Source: Thermosipho melanesiensis BI429 (GTDB lineage Bacteria > Thermotogota > Thermotogae > Thermotogales > Fervidobacteriaceae). From it: DNA of 64,000 bases. The position numbers and the translations under genes are program-made. Shown piece after piece: positions 45,883 to 56,281 of this stretch. The notes below the pieces were generated by a model. The model was not told where the DNA came from, searched no databases, and was given only the letters and a program-made list of their open reading frames with translations. How positions within the stretch are numbered: the first letter of the stretch is position 1; each line of letters starts with the position of its first letter. The stretch is taken from assembly GCF_000016905.1 (NCBI RefSeq), contig NC_009616.1, forward strand, positions 1,798,001-1,862,000, read 5' to 3'.

Positions 45883-45900
45883 CAAAATCATAAAATCACT

Positions 45901-46464
45901 TTATTTCACCATACTTAAGAAATATTCATGTACTCTGGTATCTTCAGTTAATTCGGGATGAAAAGAAGCTACTAATACTTTTTTTTGTCTTAGTAAAATT
46001 GGCGCATCTTCATATATTGATAACACTTCAACATCATTCCCATAATCTACAACTTTTGGTGCTCTAATAAAAATTGCTCTATATGATTTATCAAATCCCT
46101 TGATTTCAACATCCGTCTCGAAACTGTCAACCTGTCTACCATATGCATTTCTCTCAACCTTAATATCTATAACCCCTAGCGAATCTTGTTTAAAGTTAAC
46201 AACCTCTTTCGACAATAAAATCATACCAGCACAAGTTCCAAACACGGGAAAACCAGATAATATCTTTTCTTTTAGCTTTTCATATAAATTAACCATTTTC
46301 ATTATTCTAATCATCGTTGTTGATTCTCCACCAGGAATAACTAATCCCTCAACTTCATCTAATTCTTCAGGTTTTCTAACAACTAATACTTCAACTCCAA
46401 GTCTTTCAAGCATTACTTTGTGCTCTCTAAAATCTCCTTGGATACCAGAAACACCAATTTTCAA
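45901..46464 (-). CDS. pdxT: Pyridoxal 5'-phosphate synthase glutaminase subunit
   Basis: A 187-residue class I glutaminase that releases ammonia from glutamine for PdxS. It shows [12 protein letters not shown], the PdxT signature [12 protein letters not shown], the nucleophile in [11 protein letters not shown] and the His-Glu pair in SFHPELTED. It is one base after pdxS and last in the operon. Confidence 0.97.
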
Positions 46465-46465
46465 A

Positions 46466-47344
46466 TTACCAACCCCTTTCTTGGAGTTTCACATCAAGCT
46501 CCTCTATTTCCAATCCCTCCATTGGTTGACCAATATCCTCTGAAATTTTTAATAACATTTCTGGATCATTCCAATAAGTAACTGCCATTACTATTGCTTT
46601 TGCCATTTTAGCGGGATCTTTGGATTTAAAAATACCACTACCAACAAATACTCCATCAGCTCCTAACATCATCATAAGTGCAGCATCTGCTGGAGTTGCA
46701 ACACCACCTGCTGCAAAATTAACAACTGGAAGCCTTCCTAATTCTTTTACCTTTGCAACTAAATTTACTGGTGCACCTATGTTTTTAGCAAATGTTACCA
46801 GTTCCTCATCAGGCATATTTTGAACCATTCTTATTTCATCCATAACCGTTCTCATATGCTTTACTGCTTCCACAACATTACCAGTTCCCGCTTCTCCCTT
46901 TGTCCTAATCATTGCAGCACCTTCAGCAATTCTTCTTAAAGCTTCTCCTAAATTTCTTGCACCACATACAAATGGAACATTAAAATCCCATTTATTTATA
47001 TGATATTTATCATCCGCAGGAGTGAGAACTTCTGATTCGTCTATAAAATCAACCCCTAAAGCTTCCAAAATTCTTGCTTCAGCAATGTGACCAATCCTTA
47101 CTTTTGCCATAACTGGGATTGACACTGCTTCAATAATTTCCTTAATTTTTGAAATATTTGCCATTCTAGCTACTCCACCTGCTTTTCTAATGTCAGCAGG
47201 AACTCTTTCTAAAGCCATTACAGCCACCGCTCCTGCTTCCTCTGCAATCTTTGCCTGCTCTGCAGTAGTAACATCCATTATAACTCCACCTTTAAACATT
47301 TCAGCAAAACCCTCTTTAACCATCCATGTTCCTTTTTCACTCAT
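46466..47344 (-). CDS. pdxS: Pyridoxal 5'-phosphate synthase subunit PdxS
   Basis: A 292-residue TIM-barrel enzyme making PLP from ribose 5-phosphate, glyceraldehyde 3-phosphate and ammonia. [20 protein letters not shown], the catalytic lysine in VMAKVRIGH and the second lysine region [12 protein letters not shown] are intact. I took ATG at 47344, after GGAGGTG, instead of an in-frame start five codons upstream. It lies 14 bases after the mutase gene; pairing of PLP synthesis with this operon may be only convenience. Confidence 0.97.
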   Translation of the reverse strand: MSEKGTWMVKEGFAEMFKGGVIMDVTTAEQAKIAEEAGAVAVMALERVPADIRKAGGVARMANISKIKEIIEAVSIPVMAKVRIGHIAEARILEALGVDFIDESEVLTPADDKYHINKWDFNVPFVCGARNLGEALRRIAEGAAMIRTKGEAGTGNVVEAVKHMRTVMDEIRMVQNMPDEELVTFAKNIGAPVNLVAKVKELGRLPVVNFAAGGVATPADAALMMMLGADGVFVGSGIFKSKDPAKMAKAIVMAVTYWNDPEMLLKISEDIGQPMEGLEIEELDVKLQERGW

Positions 47345-47358
47345 AATAAACACCTCCA

Positions 47359-49038
47359 TTAAATTACTATTGTTTCTGTATATTCACCAAAAACTTCCCT
47401 CAAAGCATTACTAATTTCTCCAACTGTTGCATAAGCTTTAACAGCTTCTAAAATATATGGCATTAAATTTTCACCAGATGAAGCTGTATTCTTTATATTC
47501 TTTAAAACTTTCTCCACTTTACTATTATCCCGTTTTTTCTTTAACTTTTTCAATTTCATCTTTTGCTTTTCTTCTAGTTCAGGATTAACCTTCAACACTT
47601 CTTTTTGCGTCAAATCTTCCTCAATATTAAATTTATTAACCCCAACAATTACTTCTTCTCCTTTTTCAACAGCCAGCTGCATCTTGTACGCACTTTCGTG
47701 AATCTCCTTTTGCACATACCCACTTTCTATTGCTTTTACCATTCCTCCCATTTCATCGATTTTCTTAATATATTCCATAGCTTTCTCTTCTATATTGTTT
47801 GTTAATGCTTCTATTACATAGGAACCGCCTAATGGATCAATTGTATCCGCCACTCCAGATTCATATGCTATTATCTGTTGAGTTCTTAAAGCTATTCTAA
47901 CTGATTCTTCTGTTGGCAAACCAAGTGCTTCATCATAACTATTCGTATGTAATGATTGAGTTCCACCTAGAACAGCTGCCAATGCTTGAATAGTAACACG
48001 TATTATGTTATTCAATGGTTGTTGGGCCGTAAGTGTAGAACCTCCAGTCTGTGTATGGAAACGTAACATCATTGCTTTTTCATTCGTTACTCCAAACCTT
48101 TCCTTCATAATCTTTGCCCATAATCTCCTTGCTGCCCTAAATTTTGCAATTTCTTCAAGGAAATTATTATGTGCAGCAAAAAAGAAAGAAAGCCTTCTTC
48201 CAAAAACATTTGGATCCAAACCTGCTTTAATAGCAGTTTCAACATATGCAATTGCATCGGCAAGTGTAAAGGCCACTTCTTGAACAGCCGTTGAACCCGC
48301 TTCCCTAATATGATATCCACTAATACTAATTGGGTTCCATTTGGGCATATTTTTTGAACAAAATTCAAATATATCGGTTATTATCCTCATTGAAGGTTGT
48401 GGTGGAAAAATATATGTTCCTCTTGCAATGTATTCCTTTAATATATCATTCTGAATAGTTCCAGAAAGTTTTTCCATTGGAACTCCTTGTTTCTCCGCAA
48501 CTGCAATATACATAGCCAAAAGAATAGCCGCCGTACTATTAATTGTCATAGATGTACTTACTTTATCCAAAGGTATACCATCAAATAATATTTCCATATC
48601 TTCTAATGAATCAATTGCAACACCAACTTTTCCTACTTCTCCCTCTGCCATTGGATCATCCGAATCATAACCTATTTGTGTTGGCAAGTCAAATGCAACC
48701 GATAATCCCATTTGCCCTTGTTCCAACAAATATTTATACCTCTTATTAGATTCTTCGGCTGTTCCAAATCCAGCATATTGCCTCATTGTCCAAAACCTAG
48801 CCCTGTACATTGTAGGTTGAACACCTCTAGTAAATGGATACATACCAGGAAATCCTAAATCATTTAAATAATCAAATCTTTCTACATCAAGTGGTGTATA
48901 TAATCTTTTAAATTCATATCCAGATGTAGATTTAAATTCTTCTTTTCTTTCAGGAAATCTTTCAATTGCTTTTTTTACATTTCCATCATAGTCTCTCATT
49001 TTATCTTCTATATCTTTTAATTTTTCTCTATCAAACAT
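47359..49038 (-). CDS. Methylmalonyl-CoA mutase large (catalytic) subunit
   Basis: A 559-residue TIM-barrel subunit of the cobalamin-dependent mutase that interconverts methylmalonyl-CoA and succinyl-CoA. Characteristic segments are [40 protein letters not shown] and [16 protein letters not shown], and [17 protein letters not shown] near 400. The C-terminal cobalamin-binding domain (DxHxxG motif) is absent, as in split mutases, so a separate small subunit must be encoded elsewhere; it is not in this window. It shares an operon with a carboxyltransferase subunit and pdxST. Confidence 0.93.
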   Translation of the reverse strand: MFDREKLKDIEDKMRDYDGNVKKAIERFPERKEEFKSTSGYEFKRLYTPLDVERFDYLNDLGFPGMYPFTRGVQPTMYRARFWTMRQYAGFGTAEESNKRYKYLLEQGQMGLSVAFDLPTQIGYDSDDPMAEGEVGKVGVAIDSLEDMEILFDGIPLDKVSTSMTINSTAAILLAMYIAVAEKQGVPMEKLSGTIQNDILKEYIARGTYIFPPQPSMRIITDIFEFCSKNMPKWNPISISGYHIREAGSTAVQEVAFTLADAIAYVETAIKAGLDPNVFGRRLSFFFAAHNNFLEEIAKFRAARRLWAKIMKERFGVTNEKAMMLRFHTQTGGSTLTAQQPLNNIIRVTIQALAAVLGGTQSLHTNSYDEALGLPTEESVRIALRTQQIIAYESGVADTIDPLGGSYVIEALTNNIEEKAMEYIKKIDEMGGMVKAIESGYVQKEIHESAYKMQLAVEKGEEVIVGVNKFNIEEDLTQKEVLKVNPELEEKQKMKLKKLKKKRDNSKVEKVLKNIKNTASSGENLMPYILEAVKAYATVGEISNALREVFGEYTETIVI

Positions 49039-49072
49039 ACTTTTTACCTCCCCACAAAGTTTTACATAAATA

Positions 49073-49711
49073 TTATCTTACATCTTTCCCCATATGTCTA
49101 TAACTATTTAAATACTTATTTCTAAGCATAACCGCGTCCTCATTACTAATTGTTGAAAAATTTCCAATATTTAAGGCATATAAATATATTTCGGCAGTCT
49201 TTTCACAAATTAAACTTGCAGTTAACGCCTCATCAATATTTGTTCCCACGGTAATTAAACCATGATTCTTTAGTATAACAGCATGATTATCAGAAAGCGC
49301 ATCAACAACATTTTTTGCAAGTTCCCAAGTACCTGGCAATGCATATTCAGACACCTTTATTTCCGGTCCTAAAATCATAACTGCATCCTCAATTATAGGT
49401 GGTATCTCACTTGAAACAACGGAAATTGTTGACGAAAACACTGGATGTGTATGAACTATTGCCCTTACATCTTTTCTTGATTTGTAAATCTCAATATGCG
49501 TTGGAAGTTCTGATGAAGGTTTTAATCCCTCTACTAAATTCCCATTAAAATCTACTACACTTATCATACCTTCTTTTAACTTATCATAAGGAACACCTGA
49601 AGGAGTAATATAAATAATATTTCCTTCTCTTATTGAAACATTCCCCCAGGTTCCCTTTACCAAGTTGTTATCAACTATAAATTTTACCGCTCTCAATATC
49701 TCTTTTTTCAT
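49073..49711 (-). CDS. Class II aldolase/adducin-family protein, FucA-like
   Basis: A 212-residue zinc-dependent class II aldolase. [11 protein letters not shown] and [11 protein letters not shown] bind the phosphate, [12 protein letters not shown] holds the catalytic glutamate, HTHPVFSS holds two zinc histidines and [10 protein letters not shown] the third. Family members cleave fuculose 1-phosphate, rhamnulose 1-phosphate or related sugars, or act in methionine salvage as MtnB. No sugar-catabolic partner is adjacent, so the substrate is open. It overlaps the upstream coiled-coil gene by 4 bases. Confidence 0.88.
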   Translation of the reverse strand: MKKEILRAVKFIVDNNLVKGTWGNVSIREGNIIYITPSGVPYDKLKEGMISVVDFNGNLVEGLKPSSELPTHIEIYKSRKDVRAIVHTHPVFSSTISVVSSEIPPIIEDAVMILGPEIKVSEYALPGTWELAKNVVDALSDNHAVILKNHGLITVGTNIDEALTASLICEKTAEIYLYALNIGNFSTISNEDAVMLRNKYLNSYRHMGKDVR

Positions 49712-50010
49712 CCTTTTCCTTTAAACCTCCCACCTTCATTTTTTAAACCATACAAATTTCCATAACCTTTCAATGCCTTCTCACCAAGTCTTAAATTTTT
49801 GGCTTGTTGTTTTAAACTAGCAATTATTTTCTTAATTTTTTCCATTCTAGTCTTATCCTTTTCATGTAACATTTTCAGGATTTCTTTTGGAAGTTCCAAT
49901 TTCAAAAACTCTTCTCTTTTCTCCAATAATTTATTTAAAGTTTCAAAATCTTCCTTTTCTATACATTCATCTATTTTTTTTTCTAATTCTATTATCTTCT
50001 CAACTTCCAA
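49708..50010 (-). CDS. Small coiled-coil protein, possibly FliT-like
   Basis: A 100-residue highly charged protein that is almost entirely helical up to about residue 80, followed by a glycine-rich basic tail ([19 protein letters not shown]). Size and pattern (a leading EKKIDECIEKEDFETLNKLLEKRE hairpin, key repeat EKxxExLxKLLEKRE) resemble flagellar chaperones such as FliT, but I cannot confirm that. It overlaps the AcpS-FolK gene by 19 bases and the aldolase gene by 4. Confidence 0.6.
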   Translation of the reverse strand: MEVEKIIELEKKIDECIEKEDFETLNKLLEKREEFLKLELPKEILKMLHEKDKTRMEKIKKIIASLKQQAKNLRLGEKALKGYGNLYGLKNEGGRFKGKG

Positions 50011-50804
50011 TCTATTACCTCCCAGTTTTTCTCGAAATTTCCCATCAAAGATTCAATAGTTTTTCCAAATTTAGGATGTACAAAATCTTTAGATATTTCA
50101 ACCATAGGAACAACAAAAAAATCCCTATTTACAAAATCATAATGTGGTATTTTTAATTTTTCTAAATCAATTACAAGATTTCCATAAAATAGAATATCAA
50201 TATCTATTATTCTTGGCCCCCACTTTATCGTTCTTTTTCGCCCCATGTTTTTTTCAATTTTTAATAAACATTCCAAAAGTTTTTTTGGACTCAGAACTGT
50301 ATCAATTTCAACAACTATATTGTAGAAATTATCTTGATTGGTATATCCATATGGTTTGGTAATATAAATACTTGAAGTTTTTAATATTTTTATCCCAACC
50401 TTTTCCAAGTAATCTAATGCAGTTGATAAATTTTTTTCTTTTTCACCTAAATTTGTACCAATTCCAAGAAAAACATTTCCTTGACGTTTTTCTAAAATAA
50501 CATTTGAAAGCGCAAATGTATCATGAGAAAGTGAAACATGACAAAAATTAAATCCCTCAAAATCTTTATGTAAAACAATATAGGGTTTTCCCTCATCATT
50601 ATTCAAAATCGAAATATCCTTAAAAGAATTACCATTAAGACCTGTTCCAAGTGCTTTAAAAAATGCCTCTTTTAGAGAAAAACGCCCAGCTAGATATTGG
50701 GCGTTTAATTTCTTTCCTTTTTCCAATCCTGTTAGTATCCTATCGGCAATTTTTAACGATATACGTCCAATATCAATAATGTCAATCCCAATTCCAACAA
50801 TCAA
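49992..50804 (-). CDS. Fused holo-ACP synthase (AcpS) and HPPK (FolK)
   Basis: A 270-residue protein with two enzyme domains. Residues about 1-107 are AcpS, which transfers phosphopantetheine to acyl carrier protein: GIGIDIIDIGRI with the metal aspartate, LAGRFSLKEAFFKALGTG with the glutamate, and HVSLSHDTFALSNVILE. Residues about 108-260 are FolK, which pyrophosphorylates 6-hydroxymethyldihydropterin in folate synthesis: VFLGIGTNLGEKEKNL, YITKPYGYTNQDNFYN and WGPRIIDIDILFYG. No stop or frameshift lies at the join. It overlaps the carboxyltransferase gene by 4 bases. Both active sites look intact. Confidence 0.88.
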   Translation of the reverse strand: MIVGIGIDIIDIGRISLKIADRILTGLEKGKKLNAQYLAGRFSLKEAFFKALGTGLNGNSFKDISILNNDEGKPYIVLHKDFEGFNFCHVSLSHDTFALSNVILEKRQGNVFLGIGTNLGEKEKNLSTALDYLEKVGIKILKTSSIYITKPYGYTNQDNFYNIVVEIDTVLSPKKLLECLLKIEKNMGRKRTIKWGPRIIDIDILFYGNLVIDLEKLKIPHYDFVNRDFFVVPMVEISKDFVHPKFGKTIESLMGNFEKNWEVIDWKLRR

Positions 50805-52177
50805 ACAGGATAACCTCCTCCATACTCCTCCACAAGTTCTAAATCTACCAATATTTTTTCTTCATATTTTTCCCTTAGATATTTTCTACCAACTTCACCT
50901 AAAATGACATATATCAACAAATCTTCATCTGAATCTGCTAATATACCTATTTCTTTCTTAAATTTTTCCAATTCAAATTCCAAAAGATCTGCAGGCCTAC
51001 ATTCAATAGGTTTTTCATCGCCTAAAATTGCTTCCATTAATTCACCGTCAATTGGTGCAGGTGGTCTACCATACATACCCTTTACATAATTCTTCACTTC
51101 ATTCGTAACCTTTTTGTATCTTTCACCTGTTAAAACGTTTAAAACAGCCTGCACCCCCACAATCTGACTAGTTGGTGTAACAAGTGGTGGATATCCCAAA
51201 TCTTTCCTTACCTTCGGAATCTCTTCTAAAACTAAAGGAAGTTTATTTAGCATTTTTTGCTCAGAAAGCTGTTTTACAAGGTTTGAATACATACCACCAG
51301 GCACTTGTGAAACCAATATTCTATAATCAATACTTTTCATAGCAACATCGTAATCTTTATACTTCTCCCTTACCTTCGTAAAATGATCTACAAGATAAGC
51401 TATTCTTTTCCAATCAATTTCAGGAAGTGCTCTGTACTCTCTAATTGCAAAATACATAGACTCATAAGGTGGCTGTGATGTCCCAAGTGCAAACGGTGAA
51501 AGTGCTGTATCTAACATATCTACACCTGCTTCAACTGCAGCAATATAATTTAAATCTCCCAATCCAGAAGTACAATGAGTATGCAATTCCACTGGAACGT
51601 TAAACCTTTCCTTCAATTTTTTAACTAACTCATAGCTTCTTTTGGGAGTTAATAATCCTGCCATATCCTTTATACAAAGAGAATTCACCCCTCGCTCAAC
51701 TAGCTGTTGAGCAAAGGATAAATAGTAATCAACAGTATGAACAGGACTTACTGTGTAGGAAATTGCCCCTTGTACATGTGCTCCATTTTTTAATGCAACT
51801 TCTATACTTTTTTCTAAGTTTCTAATATCATTCAAAGCATCAAAAACCCTTATATTATCAACACCATTTTCAATTGCTTTTTTTACAAACAATTCAACAA
51901 CATCGTCAGCATAATGTCTATATCCAACTAAGTTTTGTCCCCTAAGAAGCATCTGAGTTTTTGTATTTTTTAATTTAGATTTTATCACTTTAATACGTTC
52001 CCAAGGGTTTTCCTTTAAAAATCTTACACATACATCAAAAGTTGCTCCACCCCAAACCTCCATTGCATTAAACCCCAATGAATCCATTGCATCAAGTGCT
52101 GGAAGCATATCAATAAGTCGCATTCTCGTTGCTATTAAAGATTGATGACCATCTCTTAATGTAGTATCAACAAACAT
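50801..52177 (-). CDS. Biotin-enzyme carboxyltransferase subunit (OadA / 5S type)
   Basis: A 458-residue carboxyltransferase of the oxaloacetate decarboxylase alpha / transcarboxylase 5S / PycB family. Metal and substrate motifs are DTTLRDGHQSLIATRMR, VWGGATFDVC, the carbamylated lysine in LCIKDMAGLL, ELHTHCTSGLG and VPGGMYSNL. It ends before a biotinyl domain, so biotin is carried by another protein. It could decarboxylate oxaloacetate or exchange carboxyl groups with methylmalonyl-CoA; the mutase in the same operon favours the latter. ATG at 52177 has GGAG overlapping the infB stop. Confidence 0.9.
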   Translation of the reverse strand: MFVDTTLRDGHQSLIATRMRLIDMLPALDAMDSLGFNAMEVWGGATFDVCVRFLKENPWERIKVIKSKLKNTKTQMLLRGQNLVGYRHYADDVVELFVKKAIENGVDNIRVFDALNDIRNLEKSIEVALKNGAHVQGAISYTVSPVHTVDYYLSFAQQLVERGVNSLCIKDMAGLLTPKRSYELVKKLKERFNVPVELHTHCTSGLGDLNYIAAVEAGVDMLDTALSPFALGTSQPPYESMYFAIREYRALPEIDWKRIAYLVDHFTKVREKYKDYDVAMKSIDYRILVSQVPGGMYSNLVKQLSEQKMLNKLPLVLEEIPKVRKDLGYPPLVTPTSQIVGVQAVLNVLTGERYKKVTNEVKNYVKGMYGRPPAPIDGELMEAILGDEKPIECRPADLLEFELEKFKKEIGILADSDEDLLIYVILGEVGRKYLREKYEEKILVDLELVEEYGGGYPV

Positions 52178-52181
52178 ATTA

Positions 52182-54260
52182 TTACTCTCCTTTTTCCTCA
52201 TCAAAATTTAATTTTTTAGAAACTTTTTTCAAAATATAAAACTCCAATTCATCTCCTTCTTTTATATCATCAAAAGCTTCTAATTTAATTCCACATTCTT
52301 GAGGAGCTTCAACTTTTTTCACATCCTGTTGATAATGTTTTAAAGATTCTATCTTACCCTCAAAAATTAATTTACCTTCCCTATATAGTCTTACTATTCC
52401 ATCGCTTTCGACATACCCTTCCTTCATTTGAACACCTGCAATACTTCCGACCTTTTTTATTTTAAATACCTTTCTAATTTCACCTCTACCACTTATCTCT
52501 TCTATCTCTTCTGGTTCAAGCATACCTTCAAGAGCCGCTTTTAGATCTTCTATTAATTTATATACAATTGAATATGTTTTAATTTGAATACCCTCAGCTT
52601 CTGCCATTTTTCTAGCCTTACTATCAGCCTTCACACGAAAACCAAAAATTATAGCATCAGATGCAGTAGCAAGCATAACATCACTACTCGTAATTGCTCC
52701 AACACCAGAATGTATCACATTAATTTTTATTTCATCACTTTGAAGTTTATTTATTGCACCATTTAACGCAAGAACTGATCCATTTGTATCAGCTTTTAAT
52801 ATTAGGTTTAACTCTTTTCTATCAGATTGTTCCATCATTTTCAAAATTTCTTCTAATTTCATATGCCTTTTTCTTCTAAGTTCCTTTTGCTCAAGCTCGG
52901 CAATCTTACTAGTTATTTCTCTTGCCTTGGATAAACTTTCAACACTATACACCATACCATGGGAATCTGGGAGCTCTTCAAAACCAACAATCATAACTGG
53001 CATTGATGGTCCCGCTTCCCTTATCCTTTCCCCCCTATCATTTACCAAAGCCTTTACTTTTCCCATTACTTTTCCAGAAATCACATAATCACCTACATGT
53101 AATACTCCATCTTTTATAATGACATTTGCAACAGGTCCAAATCCTCTTTCCATTCGAGTTTCAATCGTTACAGCTCTTACTGGTCCATCTGGTAATCCCT
53201 TTATTTCTTGCATTTCTGCTACTAGCAAAATCATTTCAAGTAAAGTATCAACATTTTGGCCTTTTTTAGCAGAAATAGGTACTACTATAGTATCTCCACC
53301 CCATTCTTCTGGGATCAAGTTAATTTTATTAACAAGCTCCTGTTTTGTTTTTTCTACATTTGCGTTTGGCTTGTCTATTTTATTTATTGCTACAATAATA
53401 GGAACATTTGCGGATTTTGCATGGTTAAAAGCTTCTACAGTTTGAGGCATTACACCATCATCTGCTGCTACTATAAGCACTACAATATCCGTAGCTTGCG
53501 CACCTCTTGCACGCATTTCAGTAAAAATTTCATGCCCAGGTGTATCAATAAATGTAATTTTCTTACCATTTACTTCGACTTGATATGCACCTATACTTTG
53601 GGTAATTCCACCTTCTTCTCTCTCAGCTACCCTAGTATTTCTTATATAATCCAAAAGTGTAGTTTTTCCATGGTCAACATGTCCCATAACAGTTACAACA
53701 GGTGGTCTTTCACTTAAGCCTTCCCCCTCTGAATATTTTTCTTCAAAATATCTCTCAACTTCTTCAAGGGGATTAACCTTTTTTTCTTCTCTTTCTTCTA
53801 CTTCAAACGAAATTTTTATATCATATATTTTTGCAATTTTTTTTGCAAGTTGAAGATTCAAAGTTTGACCGGGTTTTAAAATTTCACCTTTCATAAAAAA
53901 ATCTTGTATTATTCTATTTTGAGGAATACCTATTTTTTGCGCAAACTTATCCAGCTTTAAATCTTCTTCCTCAAGCTTTATCACACCTTTTTTCTTTTTT
54001 ACTACCTCCGATTTTTCTACAAATTCTTTGCTTTTCCTTTTTATTTCTTTTTCTACTTCTTCTTCATACTCTTCATAAATCAATTCATCTTCTAATTCAT
54101 CCTCTTCGCTGTACATTTCAAGAAGTAAATTAACCGTCTCTTCATCAATATAACTCATATGACTTTTTACTTCAATTCCCAACTCTTTTAATTCCTTCAT
54201 TAAATCTCTTGTGTCCATTTCCAACTGCCTTGCAAGTTCATATACTCTTAATCGAGCCAT
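52182..54260 (-). CDS. infB: Translation initiation factor IF-2
   Basis: A 692-residue GTPase that positions fMet-tRNA on the ribosome. The N-terminal IF2_N module opens the protein ([20 protein letters not shown]), then an acidic linker and second IF2_N segment, then the G domain with [32 protein letters not shown] and NKIDKPNAN, and C-terminal beta domains. The linker is short, as in compact thermophile IF-2. It lies 21 bases after the DUF3783 gene. Confidence 0.97.
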
Positions 54261-54281
54261 TATTTCACCTCCAAAATACAG

Positions 54282-54482
54282 TTATTTCTTCATCTTTTTC
54301 ATATACTCATGCTCCTTCTCAATTTCGGATATTAAATCTGAGAGTTTCCAATTTAAATTTGTAGGTGTCGTTGTTGCAAAAATCAACTCCTTCTCTGGAA
54401 ATTTTTCTTTTAAAATCTTCATTAAATCAAACAATTCTTCCTTTTTAAAACCATGTAATATAACAAAGTTTTTTTTATCCAT
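54282..54482 (-). CDS. DUF3783-family small protein
   Basis: A 66-residue protein matching the DUF3783 pattern: FVILHGFKKEELFDLMKILKE, then IFATTTPTNLNWKLSDLISEIEKEH (key residues HGF, TxTNxxWxLxxL, E). No function is known. It lies 21 bases from each neighbour in the operon. Confidence 0.78.
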   Translation of the reverse strand: MDKKNFVILHGFKKEELFDLMKILKEKFPEKELIFATTTPTNLNWKLSDLISEIEKEHEYMKKMKK

Positions 54483-54503
54483 GCAACCTACCTCTTTATA
54501 TGT

Positions 54504-55343
54504 TTATAATTTTATTTCTTTTAACGAATTCTGCGCCTTTATAATTGATTTTATAACCTCCACAATAACATTAAATTCATTAGATGATTCTTTAAGAACC
54601 TCTACAGATTTTGATAACAAATCTGCTTCATCAGATAACTTACCCTCTGTTATTTCAAACAGCTCTTTGGAATTCTTCAAAACATTTAAATTTTGTTTCA
54701 TATAATCCATTGAGTTTTTCAAAGCATTTTGAATTGCATTAAACAATATTTCTATTTCTTTTAACGATTCTAATGAGGTTCTTACAGACTCTGATATTTC
54801 ACCGACTATTTTGGAAATATCTTTAGAAGTATTTTGAGATTCCTCAGCAAGTTTTTGGATTTCAGACGCAACTACGGAAAAACCTTTCCCATATTCCCCA
54901 GCTCTTGCAGCTTCAATTGAAGCATTTAAAGCAAGTAAATTTGTTTGCTTTGCAATTTTTTGAATATTCTTTACTAAATCTTTTATTACTTCAAAGTTCT
55001 CAAATGTCTTAGATGTTTTATTAATCGTCTCTTTGAATTTATCAGCAACATTACCAACATTAGTCCCTAGTTTTTTCAAATCCTCGTCAATCTTAGAATT
55101 AATCATAGTAGCATATTCTATATTTCCAACGATCTCATTACTTTCATTTGAAAAATCTCTTAACAAATTTTCAATTCCATTACTAAGATTCTCAAAATCA
55201 CGTGCAATGTTTTCAATTTCGTTTCTAATACCAGAAATTCTAGAGACTAATACTTCATCTAATTGCGACATAAATGATAGCATTAAATTTTGTATATAAA
55301 ATGCAGATGAAATAGTTGTTAATGTTTTTCCATCTATTTTCAT
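54504..55343 (-). CDS. Soluble chemoreceptor-like signalling protein
   Basis: A 279-residue methyl-accepting-type protein with no membrane segment. A short N-terminal stretch precedes a coiled-coil signalling domain with the conserved tip [22 protein letters not shown] at 55343 is nine bases after GGGAG; an ATG three codons earlier overlaps the upstream stop (ATGA) but directly abuts the ribosome site. It is translationally coupled to the ODP-type diiron gene. In Treponema and Thermotoga such receptor-ODP pairs act in oxygen or iron sensing, so this protein probably relays the ODP state to CheA. Confidence 0.88.
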   Translation of the reverse strand: MKIDGKTLTTISSAFYIQNLMLSFMSQLDEVLVSRISGIRNEIENIARDFENLSNGIENLLRDFSNESNEIVGNIEYATMINSKIDEDLKKLGTNVGNVADKFKETINKTSKTFENFEVIKDLVKNIQKIAKQTNLLALNASIEAARAGEYGKGFSVVASEIQKLAEESQNTSKDISKIVGEISESVRTSLESLKEIEILFNAIQNALKNSMDYMKQNLNVLKNSKELFEITEGKLSDEADLLSKSVEVLKESSNEFNVIVEVIKSIIKAQNSLKEIKL

Positions 55344-55348
55344 ACATA

Positions 55349-56113
55349 TCATCTCCCATAAAACTCATTTATTAAATCTACTCCACATTTTAATCCCTTA
55401 AACCAATTTAAAAATTCTCTTACAACTTTTCCTTTCATTACAGCACCATGTTGAGGTGCAATTGCATCAATATCATAACTTTGAACTTTCTCAACCCAAG
55501 CTTTACATGCACTATTTGAGCTCATATATCTTTTATGAAATCCTTCCATATAAACTTTATACTTTTCAAAATCGGTTTCTATTATCTGCATACGTTCTTT
55601 AAATGAAAATACTGCTACACCTATATCTCCTGAAAATAGAATCTTTGAAATTGGATCATACACATTAAAATGACCTGGAGAATGTAAAAAATGCGCAGGT
55701 AGAAAATCCAAAACATAACCAGAAAACCTAACACCTTTCTCTCCGGCATCTTTTAACCCCACAACCCTTTTCTTATCAAAAACACCAAAATGAGGCAGAA
55801 ATCTTGTCCATAATTCTGAAATATATATTTTAGCTTTACTTGCTATTGTCAACCACATTGTAATTCCCGAGGAAACATCTGGATCCTGATGCGAATAAAA
55901 TATGCCTTCTATATCATCAGGTGATATAACTTCTGAAACATTTGCCAAAACTCTTGGAAATACGTGTGCACCACCTGGATCAATTAAAAATCCTTTTCTA
56001 TTATGAATTATCAAATATTGATTTGTTTGAACCAACCCTTCTTCTTCTGACTCTTCCCAACCTAGCAAATAATATTTATGTTCGCCATTATCAAATAAAC
56101 ATATATTTCTCAT
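55349..56113 (-). CDS. ODP-type diiron metallo-beta-lactamase-fold oxygen sensor
   Basis: A 254-residue metallo-beta-lactamase-fold protein related to the diiron domain of flavodiiron proteins, without the flavodoxin domain. Metal-site segments are [38 protein letters not shown] and [12 protein letters not shown] proteins bind oxygen at the diiron site and partner soluble chemoreceptors. The next gene is exactly such a receptor, within a few bases. Metabolic oxygen reductase activity is the alternative, but no rubredoxin or flavodoxin gene is adjacent. Confidence 0.85.
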   Translation of the reverse strand: MRNICLFDNGEHKYYLLGWEESEEEGLVQTNQYLIIHNRKGFLIDPGGAHVFPRVLANVSEVISPDDIEGIFYSHQDPDVSSGITMWLTIASKAKIYISELWTRFLPHFGVFDKKRVVGLKDAGEKGVRFSGYVLDFLPAHFLHSPGHFNVYDPISKILFSGDIGVAVFSFKERMQIIETDFEKYKVYMEGFHKRYMSSNSACKAWVEKVQSYDIDAIAPQHGAVMKGKVVREFLNWFKGLKCGVDLINEFYGR

Positions 56114-56133
56114 TTTACCACCTCCACATTCTT

Positions 56134-56142
56134 ATTATATCA
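56134..56142 (-). promoter_or_regulatory. Extended -10 promoter of the ODP-infB-pdxT run
   Basis: TGATATAAT on the minus strand lies 21 bases upstream of the ODP start. Genes from here to pdxT are separated by 34 bases or less, so it may drive the whole run, though internal promoters cannot be excluded. Confidence 0.55.
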
Positions 56143-56281
56143 GAATAAATAAAAAATATTAAGCAATTATTATAGGTAAAATGAAAACTCATTAAATAAA
56201 AAAATTTACTTAAATTTTACTTGAAGTATATTACATAATATTATACAATATAGTGCTAAAAATGGTAAAAGGAGGAAAAAC

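Noticed and set aside
47359-49038. Methylmalonyl-CoA mutase as a truncated gene because the cobalamin domain is missing
   Set aside because: The catalytic part is complete and ends normally; split mutases with a separate B12 subunit are well known.
53119-53717. Long open frames antisense to infB
   Set aside because: They overlap a certain gene on the other strand, have no ribosome site and no recognisable motif; AT-rich coding DNA gives many such frames.
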